DNA of 37,825 nt from Bacteroidales bacterium (GTDB lineage: Bacteria > Bacteroidota > Bacteroidia > Bacteroidales > Prolixibacteraceae): the NCBI GenBank assembly GCA_031272965.1, contig JAISSS010000120.1, forward strand, positions 1 through 37,825, read 5' to 3'. Below the pieces are notes generated by a model that had not been told where the DNA came from, made no database searches, and saw only the letters and a program-made list of their open reading frames with translations. The position numbers and the translations under genes were made by a program. Positions 7,643-15,183 of this stretch are shown piece by piece (the first letter of the stretch is position 1; each line of letters begins with the position of its first letter).

Positions 7643-8251
7643 TTAAAATATCATATAATAGATAAACTGTGGCACAATTCCTGCGAGATAACCGGCAAAC
7701 ACCTGTGCCACTGTGTGTTTCTCCAGCAGCAGACGCGAGGTGCCTATCAATCCGCACAGCAGAATAATACAGCTTACCGGCGCCCATAAATTCAGCACCG
7801 AATGTAGAGCCAATGCTAAGACAATCCCAAGCATCCCCCCGATGCCGCCCGCATGAACGCTGATTTTCCAGCTAAATGATACCAAACAGAGGATGATAAC
7901 CGTGAAACTGGCCGAGCTCAGCAATATGCGAAAGACGCGATGAACCGGCATATTGCCTATACAGTTAGCACCGATGATATAGAACAGCGCCGTTGCGAGC
8001 AAAGGCACTACACGCTCCATATTAGTACCCAGTTTGGCCACCGATTCGGGAAACAACTCTATTATCCGCATGAGCGCTGCCGGAAAAACGCAGGTAGTTA
8101 GAAATACTGTCCGCATAATCTCCCATCTCATGCCTGAATGAAGCGAAGCTGAATATATTCCCGACCACAGCAGCATGGCAAATCCCCATGTCGGAATCAA
8201 CAACGGATGGAACACTGTAGAAATAACACGTGCGACTGTCCTTAAAATCAT
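7643..8251 (-). CDS. PAP2-like integral membrane protein
   Basis: 202 residues, almost entirely hydrophobic, with about six predicted membrane helices. The C-terminal half resembles phosphatidic-acid-phosphatase type 2 membrane proteins of Bacteroidota: 'SWKISVHAGGIGG' and 'GTSRLLLEKHTVAQVFAGYLAG'. In canonical PAP2 enzymes these places hold PSGH and SRxxxxxHxxxD; here the last catalytic Asp is Gln (HTVAQ) and the first KxxxxxxRP motif is not evident, so phosphatase activity is doubtful. A role in lipid or isoprenoid carrier dephosphorylation would fit its position before gmhA (10-nt gap), but this is inference. A minus-strand promoter at 8283-8290 precedes it. Confidence 0.75.
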   Translation of the reverse strand: MILRTVARVISTVFHPLLIPTWGFAMLLWSGIYSASLHSGMRWEIMRTVFLTTCVFPAALMRIIELFPESVAKLGTNMERVVPLLATALFYIIGANCIGNMPVHRVFRILLSSASFTVIILCLVSFSWKISVHAGGIGGMLGIVLALALHSVLNLWAPVSCIILLCGLIGTSRLLLEKHTVAQVFAGYLAGIVPQFIYYMIF

Positions 8252-8282
8252 AATTATTTTTTATTGTTTCATAAAAACTTCG

Positions 8283-8290
8283 CAAAGGTA
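8283..8290 (-). promoter_or_regulatory. Promoter of the PAP2-like/gmhA pair
   Basis: Minus-strand TACCTTTG followed by CG (8290 down to 8283) matches TAnnTTTG and lies 31 bp before the start codon at 8251. No TTG at 19-21 bp upstream was seen. Confidence 0.65.
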
Positions 8291-8363
8291 GCAATTTCAA
8301 CCTGATTTTTTCGAAAAAAATGAAAAAACATCATCGGCGGCGGACATGTAACAGAAAAAGCAT

Positions 8364-8371
8364 TACATTTG
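8364..8371 (+). promoter_or_regulatory. Promoter of the DUF5020/NCS2 pair
   Basis: TACATTTG followed by CAG matches TAnnTTTGC; the start codon at 8424 is 52 bp downstream. It is back to back with the minus-strand promoter at 8283-8290. Confidence 0.65.
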
Positions 8372-8423
8372 CAGAGGATTTTTTCCAACGTTATTTTTTC
8401 TTTAATCACTAAAAACACTGGAT

Positions 8424-9116
8424 ATGATTAAAAAGCCATTCCTTGTGACGGTCATGGTGGCGCTCTCATGTACCGTATTAGCACAAAACCTGCAGGTTCA
8501 TTATGACCTGGGCGACGAGCGTAAATACCTCACTACTACCATCGAAATGTTCCGTCCTGACAAGCTGGGCAGCACGTTCTTCTTCGTCGATATGGACTAT
8601 GACGAGAAAGTGTCAGGTGTTATGGGGGCATATTGGGAAATATCCCGCAGCTTCCAAATCGGCAAGTTCCCACTACAGCCCCGTGTGGAATATAACGGTG
8701 GACTGGGGCGGGTAAAAGACGCCCCCGCTATCGGCTACGGCGTCAACAGTGCCTATCTCGCCGGATTTCAATACACTATTAATGCACCCGACTTTTCAAA
8801 AGTGCTGACCTTGCAGGCCAACTTCAAGCACATCGAAAAGAAGTCGGCCAATGACGCCTCATGGCAGCTCACCGCCGTATGGGAGCTGCACTTCTTCGAC
8901 CGCAAGCTGACATTCAGCGGTTTTGCCGATTTCTGGGGCGAAGAGAACCTGTTCGACACGGAAACCACCAAAACAATATTCCTGGCCGAACCTCAGCTGT
9001 GGTATAACTTTGCCAGCCACTTTTCGGTCGGTTCCGAAGTGGAACTTAGCTCAAATTTTGCCGGTAACAAAGGCTTTATGGTTAATCCAACCATTGCCAT
9101 AAAATGGCTCTTCTAA
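8424..9116 (+). CDS. DUF5020 family outer-membrane protein (Tsx-like)
   Basis: 230 residues. A signal peptide (residues 1-20, ending ALSCTVLAQ) is followed by alternating-residue beta strands and a C-terminal aromatic residue (AIKWLF), as expected for a small outer-membrane barrel. Residues such as 'LQVHYDLGDERKYLTTTIEM', 'STFFFVDMDYDEK', 'YWEISRSFQIGK' and 'PRVEYNGGLG' match what I know of DUF5020, a Bacteroidota family that resembles the nucleoside channel Tsx (which has a similar 'FFFMDI' and 'E(I/Y)..SPR.S' pattern). It is 20 nt upstream of a purine-type NCS2 permease, so a paired outer/inner membrane uptake route for nucleosides or bases is plausible. The pore function is inferred, not shown. 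Confidence 0.8.
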   Translation: MIKKPFLVTVMVALSCTVLAQNLQVHYDLGDERKYLTTTIEMFRPDKLGSTFFFVDMDYDEKVSGVMGAYWEISRSFQIGKFPLQPRVEYNGGLGRVKDAPAIGYGVNSAYLAGFQYTINAPDFSKVLTLQANFKHIEKKSANDASWQLTAVWELHFFDRKLTFSGFADFWGEENLFDTETTKTIFLAEPQLWYNFASHFSVGSEVELSSNFAGNKGFMVNPTIAIKWLF

Positions 9117-9136
9117 TTCCCTAACAATTACTTAAT

Positions 9137-10426
9137 ATGAAAGATTTTTTTCATCTGGCGGCTAATAAGACGACGGTCAGAACGGAAATTGTGGCCGGAA
9201 TAACCACGTTTATGACTATGGCATACATACTGGCTGTGAATCCGGAGATACTGTCGGCCACGGGGATGGACCGCGGGGCTGTGTTTACGGCAACGGCGCT
9301 GTCGTCGGTAATAGCCACACTGCTAATGGCGTTTGTGGCTCGACTGCCGTTTGCATTAGCGCCGGGCATGGGGCTGAATGCGTTCTTCGCGTTCTCCGTA
9401 TGTATCGGTATGGGCCGCAGCTGGCAGTTCGCGCTGACCGCAGTATTTCTTGAAGGTATCATATTTGTTATCATGTCGCTGTTCAACGTCCGTGAGGCTA
9501 TCATTAATGCCATCCCTGCAAGCCTTAAGCGGGCGATTTCCGTAGGAATAGGGCTGTTTATTGCACTTGTCGGTCTTAAAAGCGCCGGAATCATTGTGGG
9601 CAACGAATCCACATTAGTGGCATTGGGCGATGTGATTCATGACAGAGGTGCAGTTATCGCCATGTTTGCCATCGTATTTAGCGGCATACTGCTGGCCTTG
9701 CGGGTCAAGGGGGCGTTGCTGTTCGGGATTCTGGCGGCTACAGTTGCCGGTATTCCATTCGGGCTGACCCGATTGCCGGAGAGCTTTGACATGATGCCGC
9801 CCTCTATTGCGCCGGTATTTTTGCAGTTTGAATGGTCGAGTATTCTTAGTTTCGACATGCTGCTGGCGGTCTTCACGTTCCTGTTTGTGGATATTTTCGA
9901 CACAGTAGGCACGTTGATAGGTGTATCTGCCAAAGCGGGCATGATAGATGAGCGGGGGCGTGTACCGCGCGTGAAGCAGGCATTGCTGGCCGATGCTGTC
10001 GGCACGACCATTGGCGCGACATTAGGTACATCCACGGTAACAACGTATGTTGAAAGTGCATCGGGGGTTGCCGAAGGCGGACGAACCGGCCTCACGGCGC
10101 TCACCGTTGCCGTCCTGTTCTTTCTGGCGCTGTTCCTCTCGCCGTTCTTCTTAATAATTCCCGGATTTGCCACTGCGCCCGCACTTGTATTAGTTGGCGC
10201 CATGATGATGACCCCCATCCGCGACATCTTAATGGACGACTATACAGAACTTATACCCGTATTCCTGACCATTATTATGATGCCGTTGGCTTACAGCATC
10301 GCCGAGGGCGTGGTGTTTGGAATGGTGTCATACGTGCTGCTGAAACTGCTGTCAGGCAAGCGCAACGACATCTCTGTGGTCATGTATATTCTGGCGGCAG
10401 TGCTGGCATTGAAGTTCTTTATTTGA
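9137..10426 (+). CDS. NCS2 family adenine/guanine/hypoxanthine permease
   Basis: 429 residues, polytopic with about 12-14 membrane segments. It belongs to the AzgA/AdeQ/GhxP branch of nucleobase:cation symporters: 'RTEIVAGITTFMTMAYILAV' and 'NPEIL' at the N-terminus, 'PFALAPGMGLNAFFAF', 'IPASLKRAISVGIGLFIALVG', 'LFVDIFDTVGTLIG', and 'GTSTVTTYVESASGVAEGG'. These motifs are diagnostic of the branch that imports purine bases with protons, rather than the uracil/xanthine branch. It starts 20 nt after the DUF5020 outer-membrane gene with no terminator between, so they form one operon. Exact substrate cannot be told. Intact at both ends. Confidence 0.92.
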   Translation: MKDFFHLAANKTTVRTEIVAGITTFMTMAYILAVNPEILSATGMDRGAVFTATALSSVIATLLMAFVARLPFALAPGMGLNAFFAFSVCIGMGRSWQFALTAVFLEGIIFVIMSLFNVREAIINAIPASLKRAISVGIGLFIALVGLKSAGIIVGNESTLVALGDVIHDRGAVIAMFAIVFSGILLALRVKGALLFGILAATVAGIPFGLTRLPESFDMMPPSIAPVFLQFEWSSILSFDMLLAVFTFLFVDIFDTVGTLIGVSAKAGMIDERGRVPRVKQALLADAVGTTIGATLGTSTVTTYVESASGVAEGGRTGLTALTVAVLFFLALFLSPFFLIIPGFATAPALVLVGAMMMTPIRDILMDDYTELIPVFLTIIMMPLAYSIAEGVVFGMVSYVLLKLLSGKRNDISVVMYILAAVLALKFFI

Positions 10427-10508
10427 GCATCGGCAGCGCAGTTCTACGGTACCGTGCTGTTGAAATACGTTTTTATGCTTACTGTAAATACTGTTAATAT
10501 GGTATTCG

Positions 10509-10519
10509 TGGGAATCCCA
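10509..10519. promoter_or_regulatory. Short palindrome beside the TonB-receptor promoter
   Basis: TGGGA-A-TCCCA, a perfect 11-bp dyad, ends 8 bp upstream of the -7 element at 10528-10535, within the promoter spacer. The position suits a repressor or activator site; short enough that chance cannot be excluded. Confidence 0.35.
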
Positions 10520-10527
10520 ATAGTCTG

Positions 10528-10535
10528 TACTTTTG
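10528..10535 (+). promoter_or_regulatory. Promoter of the TonB-dependent receptor
   Basis: TACTTTTG followed by CA matches TAnnTTTGC. The start codon at 10561 is 25 bp downstream, which gives a short leader and an independent transcription unit. Confidence 0.7.
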
Positions 10536-10560
10536 CATCTCAAATTAATTCAAAAAATAT

Positions 10561-13131
10561 ATGCGAAAGTTTATTGGAACTGTTGTTTTTATTCTAACAT
10601 TATTTGTATTTGCTGCGGGACGCATATTTGCGCAGGACAGCAATTCCCCGACCATCAAGGGTACCGTATATGATTCGGATACCCGTGAACCGATTTCCGG
10701 CGCCAGTGTCGTTGTGAAAGGCACCTCAACCGGTGTCATTACCGACGCTTCCGGTGCCTATTCGTTGCGCGTCAAAGCTACGCCTGTAACTGTCAAGGTC
10801 AGTTTTGTGGGTTATAAACCTGTAGAAATTGACGTATATGATGCTGCAGCTGTGGTTGATGTTCAGCTGAACAGCGCAAGTAACAACCTCAATGCGGTCG
10901 TAGTTACTGCCCGCCGTACGCGGGAAGTGATGCAGGATGTGCCGATTCCTATTTCGGTGGTTACCGCCGAGAGAGTGGAGAACGCGGGCGCTTTCAACGT
11001 GAACCGCCTCAAAGAAATGACCCCGTCAGTACAGATGTATTCCTCAAACCCCAGAAATACAGGCCTGAGTATCAGAGGATTGGGTACCACATTCGGTCTC
11101 ACTAACGATGGTATTGACCCCGGTGTGGGCTTCTACATCGACGGTGTGTATTATGCCCGAACTGCCGCTGCCACCATCGACTTCCTCGACATCTCCCAAA
11201 TTGAGGTGTTGCGTGGCCCGCAGGGAACCCTGTTCGGAAAAAATACTACTGCCGGAGCGTTCAATATCACTACTAAAGCGCCGGAATTTAAACATTCGGC
11301 CACATTTGAAGCCAGCTATGGCAACTACGGCTTCATACAGGCCAAAGCATCAGTTACCGGTGCAATTACCAAAAAACTTGCGGCACGGGCCACTTTCGTC
11401 GGCACCCAGCGCGACGGCCTTATTTATAATGTAAAAACCCAGAAATACACCAACGACCTGAACAATCTCGGTGCCAAGCTCAAACTGCTCTACCGGCTGT
11501 CGAGCGACGTTGAGTTCCAGCTCACCGGCGATTACAGCCGCCAGCGGCCCGATGGATATGCTCAGGTTATTGCAGGTGTAGCGCCTACCCAGCGTGCCGA
11601 CTACCGCCAGTTCAACAGCATCATTGCCGACCTCGGCTATTCGCTGCCGTCCACAAACCCCTTCGACCGTATTATAGACCACGACACCCCGTGGCGGTCC
11701 GGCCAGGACTTCGGAGGACTGGCGCTGAACGCCGATTTCCGCCTCGGACGCGGCACGCTGACCTCCACCTCCGCCTACAGATACTGGAAATGGGACCCCT
11801 CTAATGACCGCGACTTCACCGGGCTGCAGGGGCTGGCGCTTTCGCAGGCCCCCTCAATCCATAAACAGTGGTCGCAGGAAGTCCGGTGGAGCGGTATCCT
11901 CTCCCAGCGGCTCACCGGCGTGTTCGGAATCTTCAGCTTCTGGCAAGACTTGGCGCCTAACGATGCCCACACCGAAGAGGCAGGCGTTGACCAGTGGCGC
12001 TTCTCGCAGAACTCCACCAGTGCGCTCTGGGCAACTCCGGGACTGCTCGAAGGCTACGGCCAGCGCACATATCCTAACCTTAATACTTTCAGCGGCGCAA
12101 TCTACGCACAGCTGACATGGGAAGTTGTGCCTGAAAAATTGAAACTTTTGCCGGGACTGCGCCTCAATTACGACAAGAAAAAAGTTGATTTCCGCCGCGA
12201 AGTATATGGCGGCCTGCAGACTTCCGACGCCGACCTCATTGCCCTGCAAAGAGCCGTTTACAGCGCCCAGGAATTTCAGGTGGAAACCGACAAGACCGAC
12301 GTATCAGGGCAACTGACCGTGCAGTATAAGCCGGTTCCAAAAGTGAGCAGCTATGCCACATTTGCCACGAGCTTCAAGCCGGTAGGGCTGAATCTCGGCG
12401 GCCTGCCACGTGACAACGGTCGCGACATGATTGAATTGGCCGAAATAAAGCCCGAAAGAGTGCTGCATTACGAAATCGGCGCTAAAACATCGCCGCTACA
12501 GAATGCCACGCTGAACCTGACCGTTTTCCGCTCTGACGTGTATGACTATCAGGCGCAGGTGCAGACCGCCGACCTGGCTGTTAACCGCGGCTATCTGGCC
12601 AATGCTGAACAAATTCGTGTGCAGGGCGTCGAACTCGAAGGCCAGATAAAGGCAGGCGACTACAGCGGCCTGAACTTCGGCCTGGCATATACCGACGGGA
12701 AGTACGTGAAATTTACCAATGCCCCGCCGCCATTGGAAGAGACCGGTGGCCCCACATTTAAGGACATCTCCGGCAGTCGGCTGCCCGGCATCTCCGAATG
12801 GGCGTTCTCTTTCGGCGGCGAAACCGGATTCGACGGACGCCTGCTCAATCGTGACGGCAACTGGTTCTTCGCGTTTGACGGCCTCTATCGTTCGAACTTT
12901 TCTTCCAACCCGTCGCCCTCGAAATATTTAATAGTTCCTGAATATACGATATTCAATGCCCGCGCCGGATTCCGTGCCGGTTCAAAATCATCCATCTTCC
13001 TGTGGGGCCGGAACATCTTCGATAAGGACTATTTTGAGCAGTTGCTCCCCGGCGCCGGTAATGCCGGACATTATGCGGCCGTACTCGGCGACCCGCGCAC
13101 ATGGGGCGTAACTTTACGATACTCTTTCTGA
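10561..13131 (+). CDS. TonB-dependent receptor with N-terminal CarboxypepD_reg-like domain
   Basis: 856 residues. Signal peptide 1-25 (ending AAGRIFAQ). Residues about 33-115 form the carboxypeptidase-regulatory-like domain ('IKGTVYDSDTREPISGASVV', 'TDASGAYSLRV', 'VSFVGYKPVEI'). The plug follows with 'VVVTARRTREVMQDVPIPIS', 'IRGLGTT', 'VGFYIDGVYYAR' and 'LRGPQGTLFGKNTTAGAF'. The remainder is a long beta barrel ending in GVTLRYSF, with the terminal Phe required for barrel assembly. The plug and barrel resemble the COG1629 receptors common in proteobacteria (siderophore, vitamin or oligosaccharide uptake) more than SusC, and there is no SusD partner next to it, so it is not a glycan-utilisation pair. 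Substrate unknown. It has its own promoter and is followed by a strong hairpin at 13186-13230. Confidence 0.92.
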   Translation: MRKFIGTVVFILTLFVFAAGRIFAQDSNSPTIKGTVYDSDTREPISGASVVVKGTSTGVITDASGAYSLRVKATPVTVKVSFVGYKPVEIDVYDAAAVVDVQLNSASNNLNAVVVTARRTREVMQDVPIPISVVTAERVENAGAFNVNRLKEMTPSVQMYSSNPRNTGLSIRGLGTTFGLTNDGIDPGVGFYIDGVYYARTAAATIDFLDISQIEVLRGPQGTLFGKNTTAGAFNITTKAPEFKHSATFEASYGNYGFIQAKASVTGAITKKLAARATFVGTQRDGLIYNVKTQKYTNDLNNLGAKLKLLYRLSSDVEFQLTGDYSRQRPDGYAQVIAGVAPTQRADYRQFNSIIADLGYSLPSTNPFDRIIDHDTPWRSGQDFGGLALNADFRLGRGTLTSTSAYRYWKWDPSNDRDFTGLQGLALSQAPSIHKQWSQEVRWSGILSQRLTGVFGIFSFWQDLAPNDAHTEEAGVDQWRFSQNSTSALWATPGLLEGYGQRTYPNLNTFSGAIYAQLTWEVVPEKLKLLPGLRLNYDKKKVDFRREVYGGLQTSDADLIALQRAVYSAQEFQVETDKTDVSGQLTVQYKPVPKVSSYATFATSFKPVGLNLGGLPRDNGRDMIELAEIKPERVLHYEIGAKTSPLQNATLNLTVFRSDVYDYQAQVQTADLAVNRGYLANAEQIRVQGVELEGQIKAGDYSGLNFGLAYTDGKYVKFTNAPPPLEETGGPTFKDISGSRLPGISEWAFSFGGETGFDGRLLNRDGNWFFAFDGLYRSNFSSNPSPSKYLIVPEYTIFNARAGFRAGSKSSIFLWGRNIFDKDYFEQLLPGAGNAGHYAAVLGDPRTWGVTLRYSF

Positions 13132-13185
13132 TTAACCTGCGGTTAATAAAACGAGCCTCTTGACGAGGGCAGGAGCGCTAAAACC

Positions 13186-13230
13186 AAGAGCAATAGCACA
13201 GGGCGAAAGAACCCTGCGCTATTGCTCTTT
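13186..13230 (+). terminator. Intrinsic terminator between the TonB receptor and ffh
   Basis: A long stem: AAGAGCAATAGC pairs with GCTATTGCTCTT, with an inner CAGGG/CCCTG helix and a purine-rich loop. It is followed by TTTAAAATATTTTT. The T tract is interrupted, so it could instead protect the 3' end, but it separates two independent units. Confidence 0.65.
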
Positions 13231-13274
13231 AAAATATTTTTAGGGATAGCAGGAGCGCGAAACGAAGAAATTAG

Positions 13275-13282
13275 TAATTTTG
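13275..13282 (+). promoter_or_regulatory. Promoter of ffh
   Basis: TAATTTTG followed by CAG matches TAnnTTTGC, 21 bp before the ffh ATG at 13304. Confidence 0.65.
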
Positions 13283-13303
13283 CAGCCGAAATAGAGTTCA
13301 AAC

Positions 13304-14629
13304 ATGTTTGAGAATCTTAATGAGAAACTTGAGCGGTCGTTCAAGCTGCTGAAAGGGCAGGGACGAATCACGGAAATCAATATTGCCGAGACGCTTAAAG
13401 AGGTCAGGCGGGCATTGCTCGACGCTGACGTCAACTATAAAATAGCCAAGACCTTCACTGAGACCGTCAAGGAGAAGGCGCTTGGCCAAAAAGTGCTTAC
13501 GGCAGTGCAGCCCGGCCAGATGATGGTGAAAATCGTCCATGACGAGTTAGCCACATTGATGGGCGGCAAGGCGGAAGATATCAACTTGCAGGGGCACCCG
13601 TCTGTTGTCCTCATTGCGGGGTTGCAGGGGTCCGGTAAGACCACTTTTTCCGGCAAGCTGGCGCGATACGTCAAAACAAAAAAAGGCCGTAACCCGCTGT
13701 TAGTGGCTGGCGACGTGTATCGTCCGGCCGCTATTGAGCAGTTAAAGGTATTAGGCGAGCAGATTCAGACGCCCGTATATACCGAACCCGACAGCCGCGA
13801 GCCGGTAAAAATTGCACAGAATGCAATACGCTTTGCCCGTGAAAAAGGGTACAGCCCTGTTATTATCGACACGGCTGGCCGACTTGCCGTTGACGAGGAG
13901 ATGATGCAGGAAATAGCGGCCATCAAAGCGGCCGTCTCACCGCAGGAAATACTCTTTGTGGTCGATTCAATGACCGGTCAGGATGCGGTAAACACTGCCC
14001 GCGAATTTAATGAACGCCTCAACTTCGACGGCGTTGTGCTCACCAAGTTAGACGGTGACACCCGCGGCGGTGCAGCCCTGTCTATTCGTGCGGTGGTTGA
14101 CAAGCCCATAAAGTTTATCAGTTCGGGCGAGAAGATGGACGCCATAGATGTGTTCCATCCGGAACGAATGGCCGACCGAATCCTCGGAATGGGCGATATT
14201 GTATCGTTAGTTGAAAAGGCGCAGGAGCAGTTCGACATGGAAGAGGCCCGCAAAATGCAGGCTAAATTAGCGAAAAATCAGTTCGGGTTTTCCGACTTCC
14301 TTAAGCAGATTCAACAAATCAAGAAGATGGGTAACCTCAAAGACCTCGCCTCCATGATACCGGGGATGGGAAAAATATTCAAGAATGCGGACATCAGCGA
14401 CGACACATTTGTGCACATCGAGGCCATGATTTATTCGATGACCCCTGCCGAACGCGATAACCCCGCTATTATCAACGGTTCACGGCGCAAACGTATCGCC
14501 GACGGCGCCGGAGTGCACGTTGCCGATGTGAACCGCCTGCTGAAACAGTTTGATGACACCCGCAAGCTGATGCGCATGGCTACACAAGGTAACATCAAAA
14601 ATACTATAAAAAACATCAGAAAACGATGA
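13304..14629 (+). CDS. ffh: Signal recognition particle protein Ffh
   Basis: 441 residues, the GTPase that binds signal sequences of nascent membrane and secreted proteins together with 4.5S RNA and docks on FtsY. N domain: 'EVRRALLDADVNYKIAK' (33-49). G domain: P-loop 'GLQGSGKTTFSGKLA' (106-120), 'DVYRPAAIEQL', 'DTAGRL', and 'TKLDGDTRGGAALS'. M domain from about 300: 'FLKQIQQIKKMGNLKDLASM', 'IPGM', 'PAERDNPAIINGSRRKRIA' and a C-terminal 'LLKQFDDTRKLM'. Length and motif order are normal. It has its own promoter and is followed 50 nt later by an unknown membrane-protein gene with its own promoter, then by secDF. The SRP RNA gene itself is not in the window. Confidence 0.96.
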   Translation: MFENLNEKLERSFKLLKGQGRITEINIAETLKEVRRALLDADVNYKIAKTFTETVKEKALGQKVLTAVQPGQMMVKIVHDELATLMGGKAEDINLQGHPSVVLIAGLQGSGKTTFSGKLARYVKTKKGRNPLLVAGDVYRPAAIEQLKVLGEQIQTPVYTEPDSREPVKIAQNAIRFAREKGYSPVIIDTAGRLAVDEEMMQEIAAIKAAVSPQEILFVVDSMTGQDAVNTAREFNERLNFDGVVLTKLDGDTRGGAALSIRAVVDKPIKFISSGEKMDAIDVFHPERMADRILGMGDIVSLVEKAQEQFDMEEARKMQAKLAKNQFGFSDFLKQIQQIKKMGNLKDLASMIPGMGKIFKNADISDDTFVHIEAMIYSMTPAERDNPAIINGSRRKRIADGAGVHVADVNRLLKQFDDTRKLMRMATQGNIKNTIKNIRKR

Positions 14630-14655
14630 TAGCATCTGTATATTAAAAAAACTGC

Positions 14656-14663
14656 TATATTTG
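14656..14663 (+). promoter_or_regulatory. Promoter of the small unknown gene before secDF
   Basis: TATATTTG followed by CC matches TAnnTTTGC and lies 16 bp before the ATG at 14680. It probably also serves secDF, since no other -7 match is seen in the 42 nt before that gene. Confidence 0.65.
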
Positions 14664-14679
14664 CCGCCTGAAAATTCAA

Positions 14680-15141
14680 ATGATGACAGAAAGATTAAAC
14701 ATACATACAAAATATTGGCTACGGTTCATCCTTGTGGCAGGGGTGTTCTTGTCTATGATTGTATGTAATCTGCTCATCAGCGAATCAGATGATAATGCTG
14801 CCCAAAAAACGGAAGAAGCGCGTACCTGCCGGAATCATGCCCTTTGCAATCCTGTGAATGACTGGAAGATGTCTATGCGCGGTGCGGGAATGTTTTTGAG
14901 ACTCATTTTTACCGCCGCACGGGAAGATTGCCTGCGCCGGTATCACAGTGAACAGGGCCTCGACATGCTGCGGAACGCTCAAATCGGCGCTTCCGGTTCC
15001 GTATTGGCGGAACTGCATTTCATGCGGTTTAACCAATGCCACACAACGGCGCCGCCTGACGCCATGTCCCCAACCGCTCTCCTGAACGCCGCATCGCAGA
15101 GTGCGATTCCGTCCGCCTCAGAGAGCCTTCAAGAATACTGA
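14680..15141 (+). CDS. Unknown single-pass membrane protein between ffh and secDF
   Basis: 153 residues; I do not recognise a family. One predicted membrane segment near the N-terminus (about 13-34, 'WLRFILVAGVFLSMIVCNLL') follows a short basic head, so the rest is probably on the periplasmic side. The soluble part has four Cys (two near 'TCRNHALC', one in 'EDCLRR', one in 'NQCHT') and a Ser/Ala/Pro-rich tail that looks disordered. A good promoter lies 16 bp upstream, which argues that this is a real gene. Two Met codons stand in tandem at the start, so 14683 is equally possible. It is 42 nt upstream of secDF and likely cotranscribed, so a role in or near protein export is a guess from position only. 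Confidence 0.6.
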   Translation: MMTERLNIHTKYWLRFILVAGVFLSMIVCNLLISESDDNAAQKTEEARTCRNHALCNPVNDWKMSMRGAGMFLRLIFTAAREDCLRRYHSEQGLDMLRNAQIGASGSVLAELHFMRFNQCHTTAPPDAMSPTALLNAASQSAIPSASESLQEY

Positions 15142-15183
15142 TATCATAAATAAACATTAATTTTTTCGTTATAAGATAAATAT

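Noticed and set aside
13110-13160. Palindrome TTAACC-TGC-GGTTAA after the TonB receptor, and the string GGTTAATAAAA recurring at 33110-33120
   Set aside because: Short, AT-rich and found only twice; not enough to claim a repeat family or a regulatory site.
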